DNA of 64,000 nt from Polyangiaceae bacterium UTPRO1 (GTDB lineage: Bacteria; Desulfobacterota; Binatia; UTPRO1). The notes below the pieces were generated by a model. The model did not search any database and was not told the origin of the DNA. It worked only from the letters and a program-made list of their open reading frames with translations. The position numbers were made by a program, and so were the translations under genes. Of this stretch, positions 36,525 to 44,951 are shown one piece after another (position 1 is the first letter of the stretch; every line of letters starts with the position of its first letter). Location: positions 45,885 through 109,884 of the forward strand of contig MWST01000010.1 of NCBI GenBank assembly GCA_002050235.1, in the 5' to 3' direction.

Positions 36525-37105
36525 GCGTCCCGACTCCGCCCGAGCGTCACGAGCAGATCCTCGTGCATCTCGAACCAGATCTGGTGCAGCGAGTCGACGC
36601 GCGCGCCGGCGATGAAGCGCGAGTCGCCGCCGGCGATCGCCGTCGCCGCAGCGGCGAGGCGGCGCCGGTACGGCGCCAGACGCGGCGCGATCGCCGCCAG
36701 CGCCGCCGCGACGTCGCCGGCGCCAGCAGCGCTCGCCAGCACCGCCGCCTGCGCCGCCGGCTTGGCGGCGGCCGCCGCCAACTGCCATGCCGTGACCGCT
36801 TCCTTGAGCGCCTGGTCCGCCGCCGCGAAGCGGTCGTCGTAGCACCCGGCAAGAGCGGCGCGGTCGATCGGCTCCGCGGCGACGAGGTCGGCGAGCCGCG
36901 CCCGTCCGGCGGCGGCGATGGCGAACGTCGCCGGCGCCGGCGCCGCCTCGGACACGAGGTCGGCGGTGCCCTGGGCCGCACTCGCCGCCAGCGCCGCCGC
37001 CGCCGCCGCCATGTCGCAGCCGGCCGCGCGCGCGACCAGCGCCGCGTCGCTGCGACCGTGGACGCGGAGCGCCATCAACACCGCGAGCTCGGAAGTCGCC
37101 GCCAT
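36521..37105 (-). CDS. Ala-rich protein of unknown function, possible winged-helix N-terminus
   Basis: A 194-aa protein, about a third Ala. The first 40 residues ('AVLMALRVHGRSDAALVARA') look like a winged-helix start. The central part is helical, and the end 'RVDSLHQIWFEMHEDLLVTL' is the least repetitive and probably conserved segment. No signal peptide or membrane helix. It is coupled to the HAD gene by a 4-bp overlap, so the two proteins may act together. I do not recognise the family. Confidence 0.6.
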   Translation of the reverse strand: MAATSELAVLMALRVHGRSDAALVARAAGCDMAAAAAALAASAAQGTADLVSEAAPAPATFAIAAAGRARLADLVAAEPIDRAALAGCYDDRFAAADQALKEAVTAWQLAAAAAKPAAQAAVLASAAGAGDVAAALAAIAPRLAPYRRRLAAAATAIAGGDSRFIAGARVDSLHQIWFEMHEDLLVTLGRSRDA

Positions 37106-37154
37106 GCGCGTGCCGTTCTCACGTCGGCGCTCGGCGCTGTCAACCGCGTCCCGC

Positions 37155-37514
37155 TCACTTCTTCGCTGCCGGCCGCGCCCCCGAGCGCTCGCGCATGACC
37201 TCGCTGGCGCGCCGCATCTCGCCGCTCTCGCCGCGCCTCATGGCGGCGCCGAACTGCTCGGCCGCAGCCCGCATGAGAGCCGCTTCGGCAGGGTCGAGCG
37301 CCGCGGCTACCGCCGCGAGCTCGCGCATGGCGGCAGCGATCGCCTGCATGGCGGCGGGGATGTCGCCCGCCGCCTTCAGCCCGAGGGCCCGGGTGAGAGC
37401 CTCGCGGACGGCGCCGAGGCGCGGCGCCGCCGCCGGACCGACGACGACGGCGAGCTCGCCGAGGCGGGTGATCAGGGTCTCGAGAACGGGTGGTGGCTCG
37501 AAGGCGGACGCCAT
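37155..37514 (-). CDS. Hypothetical helical protein
   Basis: A 119-aa protein of predicted long helices ('LETLITRLGELAVVVGPAAA', 'AAMQAIAAAMRELAAVAAAL') with a basic C-terminus. No signal or membrane segment. Codon-position GC pattern matches the neighbours, and it sits 49 bp before the 194-aa gene on the same strand. No family recognised. Confidence 0.55.
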   Translation of the reverse strand: MASAFEPPPVLETLITRLGELAVVVGPAAAPRLGAVREALTRALGLKAAGDIPAAMQAIAAAMRELAAVAAALDPAEAALMRAAAEQFGAAMRRGESGEMRRASEVMRERSGARPAAKK

Positions 37515-37530
37515 GTGCTATGTGCCGCCC

Positions 37531-37812
37531 ATGCCGCTTTTCGTGATGATCGGCCACGACGCCCCGGATGCCAAGGAGAAGCGCTCGCTCCACCGTCCGG
37601 CCCACCTCGCCCACCTCGAACCGCTCGCCAAGGCGGGTCGCGTCGCCCTGGCTGGACCGTTCACCGACGGCAGCGGCAGCCTGATCGTGCTCGAAGCCGA
37701 TTCCCTCGCCGACGCCTGGGCGCTCGTCGCCCGCGACCCTTTCGTCGTCAACGGCATCTACAATCGCGTCGAGCTGAAGCCGTTCTTGCAGGTGTTCCCG
37801 GCCAGCCGCTAG
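37531..37812 (+). CDS. YciI-like protein
   Basis: A 93-aa protein starting at ATG 37531 (MPLFVMIGHDAPDA); an ATG at 37513 is possible but would overlap the divergent gene. It has the YciI fold features: 'HRPAHLAHLEPLAKAGRVAL' with the conserved His, 'AGPFTDGSGSLIVLEADSLA' and 'ARDPFVVNGIYNRVELKPF'. Members of this ferredoxin-like family bind small ligands, and the His-Asp pair is a proposed active site. Physiological role not known. Monocistronic. Confidence 0.85.
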   Translation: MPLFVMIGHDAPDAKEKRSLHRPAHLAHLEPLAKAGRVALAGPFTDGSGSLIVLEADSLADAWALVARDPFVVNGIYNRVELKPFLQVFPASR

Positions 37813-37863
37813 CTCCGCACCTCGGAGCGCGCGCTCGTGGCGGCGACCAGCGGCCGCGCCCGC

Positions 37864-38142
37864 TCACTCGTTCTGTCCGGCCGGGCCGCGGCGGATCGGA
37901 TCGTCGCTGATCGGGCGCTGCGGCGCCAGCGGCAGCTTGCCGGCGGGGTTCGCCATCTGCGGCTCGTCGACGACGCCGGCGAGGCAGGCCTGGACGTCGG
38001 GGGTCGTAAGGCCGAGGGCGCGCGCGATCTCGACCGCGCTCGCGCCCTGCTGCTTCATCTCCTTCACGCGGGCGCAGTCGAGGCCCGCCCCCACCTCGGC
38101 CGCCGCCAGCACCAGCACCGCCGCCATCACCATCGTTCGCAT
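37864..38142 (-). CDS. Small exported protein with an HTH-like segment
   Basis: A 92-aa protein from ATG 38142. 'MRTMVMAAVLVLAAAEVGAG' looks like a cleavable signal peptide. The mature part begins 'LDCARVKEMKQQGASAVEIA' and continues 'RALGLTTPDVQACL', the rhythm of a helix-turn-helix, although an exported DNA-binding protein would be odd. Two Cys could form a disulphide, which supports export. The tail is Pro-rich. Upstream in-frame ATGs overlap the divergent gene and are less likely. Confidence 0.55.
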   Translation of the reverse strand: MRTMVMAAVLVLAAAEVGAGLDCARVKEMKQQGASAVEIARALGLTTPDVQACLAGVVDEPQMANPAGKLPLAPQRPISDDPIRRGPAGQNE

Positions 38143-38242
38143 GTCGCACCTCCGATGATCCACCTTATCCGCTGCCGTCGCCGCGATGAAGCGGCGCCTG
38201 GCTGTCGGTCGCACGGAGCCCCGTGCTACAACCTGCGCCCGT

Positions 38243-41200
38243 ATGGCCGCGGTGCGCGTCCGGACCAGAGACGCCCGGGCGGCGCTCGCAATCGCCGCGC
38301 TCGCGTTCGCCATCCGGCTGGCGTGGGGGCTCGCGGCCGCGGTGACGCCGGGCGCGGCGTTCGACGACTCGCTCTGGTACCAGCGCACCGCGGCGACACT
38401 CGCCGCCGGCGGCGGCTACACGAACCCGATCACCGGGCAACCGACCGCCGCCTGGCCGCCCGGATACCCTCTCCTCCTGGCGCTCGCCTATCGCCTGACG
38501 GGCCCGATGCCGGCAACCGCGCTGGTGTTGAACGCCGTCTTCGGCGCCCTCACCTGCCTCTTCGTCGCCCGGCTCGGAAGCCGGCTCGCCGGCCGCCGCG
38601 CCGGCCTCGTCGCTGCGGCCCTCCTCGCCTGCTACCCGGGCCATGTCTTCTTCGCAGCCCTCGTCCTCTCGGAGACTCTCTTCACCTGCCTCGTCTCCGG
38701 GCTCCTGCTAGCCGCGGTGGCCTGGCTCGCCGGGGAGGGGCGTCCGATGCTCGCCCGGCGTTGGCTCGTCTGGGGGATCGGGGTCGGCGCCGCCGCGCTC
38801 GTGCGCGCCGAGAGCGTCGTCCTGGTCCTCGTGCCGGCACTGAGCCTGGCGTGGGCCGGCGAGCGTCGAGCCGCCGCCCGCATTCTCGCGGCCACGACCG
38901 CGGGAGCGCTCCTCGTCCTGGCGCCGTGGACGGCGCGCAATGCCAGGGTCTTCGGCGCCTTCGTGCCGACCAGCACCGGCTTCGGCCGGACGCTCTGGAT
39001 CGGCCACAATCCCGTTGCCACCGGCGGCATGACCACGACCATCCAGGAGGCGATGGCTGGCGCCGTCGCCGCTGCCGGCCTCTCGGCCACGACCGCCGCC
39101 GGCGAGCTCGCGGTCGACCGCCTCCTGCGCCGGCAGGCGCTCGACTTCGCGCTCGCCCACCCGCGCCGCGAGCTGGCGCTGACGCCGCTGCGCACCTGGC
39201 ATCTCTTCCGCGGCGATCACGTGTGGCAGGAGTGGTACGGACCCGGGACGCCGCGCTTCGCGCCTACGGCGGCGGCGCGGCAGCGGCTCGGCGCCGTCGG
39301 CAACGCCGCCTATGCGCTCCTCGGAGTCCTGGCGCTCACCGGCTGGTTCCGGCGCCGTCCCGAGACGCGGCCCGCCTGGCGGCCGGTCACGGTGTTCGTG
39401 GTCGTCTGGGTCGGACTCTTCACCGCGATCTACGGCGACCCGCGCTTCCACCACGTGCTGATTCCGCTCGCCTGCCTCTTCGCGGCGAGCGGGCTCGCGG
39501 CGGGCGGCAGGCGGCGCCCGCCCGGGACCGCGCCGGCGGCGGCCGCGGGCAGCGCCGGCGCAGCAACCGGAGGTACGACCCCAGGCTCTCCGGCGGCGGC
39601 GCTGTTCGCGTGCAGCGGCGCCGCCGCGGTGCTGATCGCGCTCGCCAACGTCGCCTCGCTAGCGCTCGTCCGCGACCTCGCCCGCGTTCGCGACCTCCGC
39701 CTCCTCGCCGCGCTCAGGGTAGCCCTCGATGCCGTCGACGTACCGTTGCTCACCTGGCTGCCGGTACTGGTGCACGCGCCATTCGCTCTCCACGCCGCGA
39801 GCGCGCTGGCACTCTTCACCGCTCTGGCGCTGGTGACGTACCTTGCCGGAGCTTGGACGCTGGCGGCGCTTGCAACGCCGCTGGCGCTGCCGTTGGCGCG
39901 CCGTGCCGGCGGCGGCCCGGGACGCATACCGCGCGGACTTCCGAGCGCCGTCCTGGCGGCGGCGTTGGCGCCGATCGCGGCGCACCGCCTCGTCCTGTGG
40001 ACGGACGTCGACGGCCGCCTCGCCGCCGCCGCGGGTCTCGCGGTCGCGGTCGCGACGTGGCTGGCGACGCGCCCCCTCGTCGCCGCTGCCGGCGCCCGCC
40101 GGCTCGTCGCCGCCTGCCGCGGCATCGCGCTCGCCGGGACGGCCGCGGCGCTCGCCGCCCTCCCGTTCGCCGTCGCCGCTGCCGGCCGCACCGAAGCGCG
40201 GCCGGCGGCGCCTCCGGGAGCGCCGAACGTGCTCCTCGTCTCCATCGACACGCTGCGCCCGGACCACCTCGGCAGCTACGGCTACGGGCGCGACACGACC
40301 CCCACCATCGACGCCCTCGCCGCCGCCGGGGCGCGCTTCACCACCGTCATCTCACCGACGTCGTGGACGCTGCCGGCGCACGTCTCGCTGCTGACGGCGC
40401 TGCCGCCCGAGATCCACGGCGTCAGCGAGGACCGCTTCCGCCTCGGTCCGAGCACCGTCACGCTCGCGGAGGTGCTGCGCCGGCAGGGGTACGCGACCGC
40501 CGGCTTCGTCTCCGGCCCCTACCTGGACGCCGGCTACGGCTTCGACCGCGGCTTCGACCACTACGACGACTACAGCGCCGTCCGCGTCGCCCCGAGCAGG
40601 ACGCACCGCGCCCACACCTCCCCGGCGCTGCACGCCGCCGTGGCGCGCTGGCTCGACGGCTGGCGCACGGCGGCGCCGGCGCGCCCTTTCTTCATCTTCC
40701 TGCACATGTGGGACGCGCACTACGACTTCAACCCGCCGCCGCCCTACGACACGCTCTTCGATCCCGACTACCGCGGCGCCGTGACCGGCGACGACTTCGA
40801 GACCGGCGCCCAGGTGCACGCCGGCATGGACCCGCGCGACCTCGCCCACGTGGTTGCACTCTACGACGGCGACATCCGCTTCACCGACGAGTGGCTCGGA
40901 CGCATCCTCGCCGCGGTCGAGAGCGCTGCGGGCGGCGGCGACACGCTCGTCGTCGTCACCTCCGATCACGGCGAGGAGTTCTTCGAGCACGGCCGCAAGG
41001 GACACCACAAGGCGCTCTTCGACGAGAGCATCCGCGTCCCGCTGGTCGTCCGCTACCCGGCGCGCGTCGCCGCCGGCGCCACCGTGGACGCGCCGGTGCG
41101 CCTGATCGACGTCGCACCGACGATCCTGGCGCTCGCCGGCCGTCCGGCGCCGCCCGGCTTCGGCGCCGGTACGCTCGCCGCCGAGTACGCCGGACGCGAC

Positions 41201-41536
41201 GTCTCGCCGCTCCTCGCTCCCGGCGCCGCCGCCGCGCTGCCCGCCGTGCCCGCAGTCGCCGGGCTGCAGCCCTTCGGCTTCGCCGCCCTCCGCACCGCTA
41301 CCCACAAGCTCATGACGGGCTTCTTCGAAGCCCCGGCGGAGCGGCTCTTCGATCTCCGCCGCGACCCCGGCGAACGCCACGACGTCGCCGCGAGCACACC
41401 GGCTGCCGCCGCTGCGCTCCGGGGCACGCTCACGGCCTGGCGGCACGGCGCCGCCGCGGCGGCCCACGCAACCGCGGCCGCGACCCTGGGCGCCGAGCAC
41501 GAGGCGGCGCTCCGGGCCCTCGGCTACATCGAGTAG
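38243..41536 (+). CDS. Fusion of GT39-like membrane glycosyltransferase and Thr-type sulfatase-like domain
   Basis: A 1,097-aa protein from ATG 38243 (ATG 38186 is an alternative). Residues 1-~430 are GT39-like: 'FDDSLWYQRTAATLAAGGGY' in the first loop, 'PTAAWPPGYPLLLALAYRLT', then many helices and 'YGDPRFHHVLIPLACLFAAS'. Residues ~460-650 add more Ala/Leu-rich helices resembling the membrane part of LtaS-type proteins. From ~660 the extracytoplasmic catalytic domain starts 'NVLLVSIDTLRPDHLGSYGY' (Asp669). It has Thr709 in 'TSWTLPAHVSLLTALPP' and Asp908/His909 in 'SDHGEEFFEHG', and it ends 'LRALGYIE'. The frame is uninterrupted. It couples sugar transfer with a phospho- or sulfo-group enzyme in one chain. 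'TACAAC' at 38227-38232 may be a -10. Confidence 0.8.
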   Translation: MAAVRVRTRDARAALAIAALAFAIRLAWGLAAAVTPGAAFDDSLWYQRTAATLAAGGGYTNPITGQPTAAWPPGYPLLLALAYRLTGPMPATALVLNAVFGALTCLFVARLGSRLAGRRAGLVAAALLACYPGHVFFAALVLSETLFTCLVSGLLLAAVAWLAGEGRPMLARRWLVWGIGVGAAALVRAESVVLVLVPALSLAWAGERRAAARILAATTAGALLVLAPWTARNARVFGAFVPTSTGFGRTLWIGHNPVATGGMTTTIQEAMAGAVAAAGLSATTAAGELAVDRLLRRQALDFALAHPRRELALTPLRTWHLFRGDHVWQEWYGPGTPRFAPTAAARQRLGAVGNAAYALLGVLALTGWFRRRPETRPAWRPVTVFVVVWVGLFTAIYGDPRFHHVLIPLACLFAASGLAAGGRRRPPGTAPAAAAGSAGAATGGTTPGSPAAALFACSGAAAVLIALANVASLALVRDLARVRDLRLLAALRVALDAVDVPLLTWLPVLVHAPFALHAASALALFTALALVTYLAGAWTLAALATPLALPLARRAGGGPGRIPRGLPSAVLAAALAPIAAHRLVLWTDVDGRLAAAAGLAVAVATWLATRPLVAAAGARRLVAACRGIALAGTAAALAALPFAVAAAGRTEARPAAPPGAPNVLLVSIDTLRPDHLGSYGYGRDTTPTIDALAAAGARFTTVISPTSWTLPAHVSLLTALPPEIHGVSEDRFRLGPSTVTLAEVLRRQGYATAGFVSGPYLDAGYGFDRGFDHYDDYSAVRVAPSRTHRAHTSPALHAAVARWLDGWRTAAPARPFFIFLHMWDAHYDFNPPPPYDTLFDPDYRGAVTGDDFETGAQVHAGMDPRDLAHVVALYDGDIRFTDEWLGRILAAVESAAGGGDTLVVVTSDHGEEFFEHGRKGHHKALFDESIRVPLVVRYPARVAAGATVDAPVRLIDVAPTILALAGRPAPPGFGAGTLAAEYAGRDVSPLLAPGAAAALPAVPAVAGLQPFGFAALRTATHKLMTGFFEAPAERLFDLRRDPGERHDVAASTPAAAAALRGTLTAWRHGAAAAAHATAAATLGAEHEAALRALGYIE

Positions 41537-41852
41537 CGGCAGCGCGCCGCGGGCCGCGACCGCAGGCCCACGCGACCGCAGCCGCCACCGCGGACACCCG
41601 AGCACGAAGTAGCGCTCCGAGCCCTCGGCGACATCGAGTAACGACAGCGCGCCGCCCCGCCGCGACCGCAGGCCCACGCGACCGCAGCCGCCACCGCGGA
41701 CACCCGAGCACGAAGTAGCGCTCCGGGCCCTCGGCGACATCGAGTAACGGCAGCGCGCCGCGGGCCGCGACCGCAGGCCCACGCGACCGCAGCCGCCACC
41801 GCGGACACCCGAGCACGAAGTAGCGCTCCGAGCCCTCGGCGACATCGAGTAG
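41432..41852. repeat. Four tandem ~105-bp copies derived from the 3' end of the GT39/sulfatase-like gene
   Basis: Copy 1 (41432-41536) is the true end of the gene. Copies 2 (41537-41641), 3 (41642-41747) and 4 (41748-41852) follow head to tail. Each ends in a stop codon preceded by codons for EHEVALRALGDIE, against EHEAALRALGYIE in the gene. Copies 2 and 4 differ only in their last base; copy 3 has one extra base and a few substitutions. The spacing is 105, 106 and 105 bp. The copies lack starts and are not genes. Confidence 0.9.
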
Positions 41853-41910
41853 CGCCACCGCGCCACGGCTGCCGTCCGGCGACGGTCCGCCGGAGCGCGG
41901 CCGCCGCCGC
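41853..41910. other. Gap after the tandem repeats
   Basis: A short stretch up to the stop of the convergent SGNH-like gene. With the repeats it makes a 374-bp gene-free region between the two convergent stops. No clear terminator hairpin with a T-run is seen. Confidence 0.3.
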
Positions 41911-43020
41911 TCAGCGCGCCGCTGCCGCCCCGTCGAACACCGACGCGAGCTCGCGCTGCAGCGCCGCCGCCATGAAACGATGGCCGGCGACGGTGTAGTG
42001 GCCGGCGGCGGCGTAGAACCGGACCGCGCCCTCGGGGAAGAAGAGCGCCTCCTGCTCCGCGGCCGGTAGGCGGCGGCACGCCGGCGAGAGATCGACCACC
42101 CGGAAGCCGGCAGTCGCAGCGCGCGGCCCGATCGCCGGCCACCAGACGAGGCCGCTCGGCGCCGCAGCCGGTAGCCGGCAGTCGAAGAGCGTCGGCAGAT
42201 AGACGAGCACGAGCGCTCCGCCCGTCTGCGCCGCGGTCTCCTGCAGCGCCGCGAAGACCGCGAGAGCGGCGTCGATCACCGGCGCCTGCGCTGCCGGATC
42301 GACGGCCGGCGGCGGCATCCCCGCCGACAGGCGGCGGCCGATCCGCTCGACGAGCTCGTAGGTCTTGGTCCGCTTCACGATCTCGCGGACGCGCACCGTC
42401 GGCATCCAGAAGGGGCGCCGCCACGCCGGCACGTGCTCGACGACGAGCGCACCGTCGCGCACCGCCAGGGTCGGCTTGCCGTAGTCGCCGAGGAAGCGGC
42501 CGCTGCGCATGCGCTCGAAGTCGCCGTCGATGAAGGCGAAGAGGTGCACGGCCGGCGCCAGCCCGGCGCCGTCGCGGCGATACCAGAGGAAGGCCTGGTC
42601 GGCGCCGTAGCCGCCTTGCCCCATGTTGATCGTCTCCAGCCGGGGATCGAGGGCGGCAAGCTGCGCGCACCAGGTATCGTCGTCGCCGACGCCGGGACCG
42701 AGCGTGAACGAGTCGCCGCTGCAGACCACCCGTACCTTCCCCGGCGGGAGCGCCGCTACCGGGTCGACGCGGCCGCGGAAGCCGTGGGCGTTGGTATGGA
42801 ATCCCACGCCGGGGCCGTAGAAGTCGGGGAGCGAGATCCCGGGGATGCTCGCCCAGCCGAGCTCCGGGTCGTAGCGGGCGAAGCGATCGAGGGCGACGTG
42901 ACCGCTCGGGCCGAAGAAGAGGCCGGCTAGGATCGCGAGGCTCGCCAGGCCCTCGACGAGGGCGACGGCAACGAGCGCCGCCGCGACCGCCAGGCCGACG
43001 CCTATCAGTCGCTGTGCCAT
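41911..43020 (-). CDS. SGNH/GDSL-hydrolase-like membrane-anchored protein
   Basis: A 369-aa protein from ATG 43020, close after the PepA stop. One N-terminal helix ('LIGVGLAVAAALVAVALVEG') anchors it, with the catalytic part outside. 'VRVVCSGDSFTLGPGVGDDD' is the block I GDS motif and 'ETINMGQGGYGADQAFLWY' block II-like. Near the C-terminus 'FYAAAGHYTVAGHRFMAAAL' supplies the terminal His, although the usual Asp two or three residues earlier is not obvious. Such proteins act as O-acyl esterases or acetyltransferase partners on extracellular glycans. The distance from PepA suggests cotranscription, but a functional link is unlikely. Confidence 0.75.
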   Translation of the reverse strand: MAQRLIGVGLAVAAALVAVALVEGLASLAILAGLFFGPSGHVALDRFARYDPELGWASIPGISLPDFYGPGVGFHTNAHGFRGRVDPVAALPPGKVRVVCSGDSFTLGPGVGDDDTWCAQLAALDPRLETINMGQGGYGADQAFLWYRRDGAGLAPAVHLFAFIDGDFERMRSGRFLGDYGKPTLAVRDGALVVEHVPAWRRPFWMPTVRVREIVKRTKTYELVERIGRRLSAGMPPPAVDPAAQAPVIDAALAVFAALQETAAQTGGALVLVYLPTLFDCRLPAAAPSGLVWWPAIGPRAATAGFRVVDLSPACRRLPAAEQEALFFPEGAVRFYAAAGHYTVAGHRFMAAALQRELASVFDGAAAAR

Positions 43021-43040
43021 GGCGAGCACCGCCCGCTCCT

Positions 43041-44585
43041 TCAGGAGCGCGGCATCGCCTGCGGCCCGCCCACCGCGGCAGCGAGCGCGTAGCGCGCCAG
43101 CAAGCGCACGCCGAAGCCGACGCCGCCGCGCGGCGCGTTCGGAAGGTCGCGGTCCGTGAAGCCGACTCCGGCGATGTCGAGGTGGGCCCAAGGGATCTCG
43201 CCCACGAACTCGCGCAGGAAGAGCCCGGCATGGATGGCGCCGCCGTAGCCGCCGGCGGCCACGTTGGCGAGATCGGCGATCGAGCCCTCGAGGTCGGGCA
43301 GGTAGTCGCGAACGAGCGGCAGCTCCCAGAGCCGCTCGCCGCCCTGCGCGCCGGCGGCGATCAGCGCTGCCACGAGCGCGCGATCGCTCCCCATGATGCC
43401 GGCGATGCGGGTCCCGAGCGCGCTGCGGACGGCGCCGGTCAGGGTGGCGACATCTACGATGCCATCGGGCCGATCGCGGACCGCGATCGCCAGCGCGTCG
43501 GCGAGGACGAGCCGCCCCTCGGCGTCGGTGTTCACGATCTCCACGGTCTTCCCCGACGCCGTCCGCACCACGTCGCCGGGCTTCATGGCGGCGCCGCCCG
43601 GCATGTTCTCGCTGGCCGGCACGTACGCGTGCACCGTGATCGACGGCGCCAGCTCCGCCAGCGCCAGCATGGCGCCGAGCACGGCGGCGCCGCCCGCCAT
43701 GTCACGCTTCATGTGCTCCATGCCGTCGGGGCGCTTCAGCGACAGCCCGCCGCTATCGAAGGTGATGCCCTTGCCGACGAAGGCGAGGCGGACCGCGGCA
43801 GGACGTGCCGCCGCCGCGGCCTTGCCGGATGCCGGCGGATCATAGGCGACGCGGATGAACCGCGGCTCCTCGGCGCTGCCGCGCGCGACCGCGAGAAGCG
43901 CTCCCATGCCGAGCTTGCGGATGCCCGACGGCCCGTCGACGCGCACTTCGAGTCCGGCGGCGCCAAGCACGCGCGCCGCCTCGGCGGCGAAGGCTGCCGG
44001 GGTCATCGTCGCCGCGGGCTCGTTGATCCAGTCGCGCGCCCGGTTGGTGGCGCGGGCCAGGATCTCGGCGGTGCGCAGCGCCCGCCTGAGCGCCGGATCG
44101 CGCGGCCCGACGAGCCCGGCGAGCGTCAGGGTCGCCAGCTCGACCCGGTCGCGATCGCGCTTGTAGCGGCTGAAACCGTAGCCGGTGAGCAGCGCCCCCT
44201 CGACGAACGCCGCCAACGTCTCGGGGCGCTCGACCGGGAGCCGCGTCGGCTCGGCGAGGAATGCCACGACGACCGTCCGCGCCTTGGCTTCGCGCGCCCG
44301 CGCGACCGTCTGGTCGCCGGCGCGGCGATAGGCGTCGGCGACGTTCGCCGCCGTGCTGGCGCCGACACCGACGATGGCGAGCGGCGCCGCGCCGCGGCCG
44401 ACGGTGCGCAGCAGGATCGACGTTCCCTCGGCAGCGGTGAAGCGCTGGCGCTCGAGGGCGCGCACGACGGCCGGACCGGCGGCCCTGGCGGCGCGCAGGC
44501 GCGCGAGCTTGTCGCTCGCGACCACCAGCACCACGAGAGCGGCGTCGACGCGCTCCGGCGGCGCCGCGCTCAGGCGGATCCTCAC
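43041..44585 (-). CDS. pepA: Leucyl aminopeptidase (M17 family)
   Basis: A 514-aa protein starting at GTG 44585, overlapping the upstream cytochrome stop (GTGA). The M17 signature 'NTDAEGRL' is intact, and 'GKGITFDSGGLSLK' carries the metal-binding Lys and Asp with the second catalytic region 'MKRDMAGGAAVLGAM'. Length fits PepA. It removes N-terminal residues from peptides in the cytoplasm as a hexamer with two divalent metals. An upstream in-frame ATG would overlap the cytochrome gene completely and encodes an Arg-rich non-protein stretch. Confidence 0.93.
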   Translation of the reverse strand: MRIRLSAAPPERVDAALVVLVVASDKLARLRAARAAGPAVVRALERQRFTAAEGTSILLRTVGRGAAPLAIVGVGASTAANVADAYRRAGDQTVARAREAKARTVVVAFLAEPTRLPVERPETLAAFVEGALLTGYGFSRYKRDRDRVELATLTLAGLVGPRDPALRRALRTAEILARATNRARDWINEPAATMTPAAFAAEAARVLGAAGLEVRVDGPSGIRKLGMGALLAVARGSAEEPRFIRVAYDPPASGKAAAAARPAAVRLAFVGKGITFDSGGLSLKRPDGMEHMKRDMAGGAAVLGAMLALAELAPSITVHAYVPASENMPGGAAMKPGDVVRTASGKTVEIVNTDAEGRLVLADALAIAVRDRPDGIVDVATLTGAVRSALGTRIAGIMGSDRALVAALIAAGAQGGERLWELPLVRDYLPDLEGSIADLANVAAGGYGGAIHAGLFLREFVGEIPWAHLDIAGVGFTDRDLPNAPRGGVGFGVRLLARYALAAAVGGPQAMPRS

Positions 44586-44875
44586 GACTGCCCTCCCGCG
44601 TCGGTCGCGTGCGCGCGCAGGTACTGCAGGAGCACGCCTTCCTCGTCGTCGTTCAGCGGCCGCACGCCGCGGCGCCGCATGGTCTCGCGCATCTTCCGCA
44701 CCTGGATCTCCCACATGGCCGCCGTGAGCGACCGCGGCTCGTGCAACGCGTGACACCCCCCGCAACGCTCCTCGTAGATCCGCGCCCCCGGCGAGCCGGG
44801 ATCGGGAAGCGGGTGCGCGCAACCGGCGGCGACCGCCAGCGAGCCGACCACCAGCAACCGACGCCCCCTCCGCAT
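44582..44875 (-). CDS. Small c-type cytochrome-like lipoprotein
   Basis: A 97-aa protein from ATG 44875 (GTG 44884 possible). 'LLVVGSLAVAAGCAHPLPDP' is a lipoprotein signal. 'YEERCGGCHALHEPRS' is a single haem c site (CxxCH), and 'AMWEIQVRKMR' followed by 'MRRRGVRPLNDDEEGVLLQY' supplies the likely distal Met region and the C-terminal helix. It is a minimal mono-haem cytochrome of the type seen with periplasmic oxidoreductases. It overlaps pepA by 4 bp, an unexpected pairing with no obvious functional reason. Confidence 0.8.
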   Translation of the reverse strand: MRRGRRLLVVGSLAVAAGCAHPLPDPGSPGARIYEERCGGCHALHEPRSLTAAMWEIQVRKMRETMRRRGVRPLNDDEEGVLLQYLRAHATDAGGQS

Positions 44876-44951
44876 GCGCGCCACCGGCTATCCGGGTCGC
44901 CCGGCGTTGACAAGCGCGACCGGCAGTGCGCGCCCTCCACCGTGGCGACCC

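Noticed and set aside
37837..41718. Plus-strand frame of 1,293 codons overlapping the GT39/sulfatase-like fusion
   Set aside because: Arg/Pro-rich antisense-like composition without motifs; the fusion gene in the neighbouring frame has all catalytic residues.
41537..41852. CRISPR-like array
   Set aside because: The 105-bp units abut with no unique spacers and are copies of the preceding gene's end.
41430..43231. Minus-strand reading frames across the tandem repeats, with repetitive protein
   Set aside because: They arise from repeated DNA and run into the SGNH-like gene in the wrong frame; no start signal or domain.
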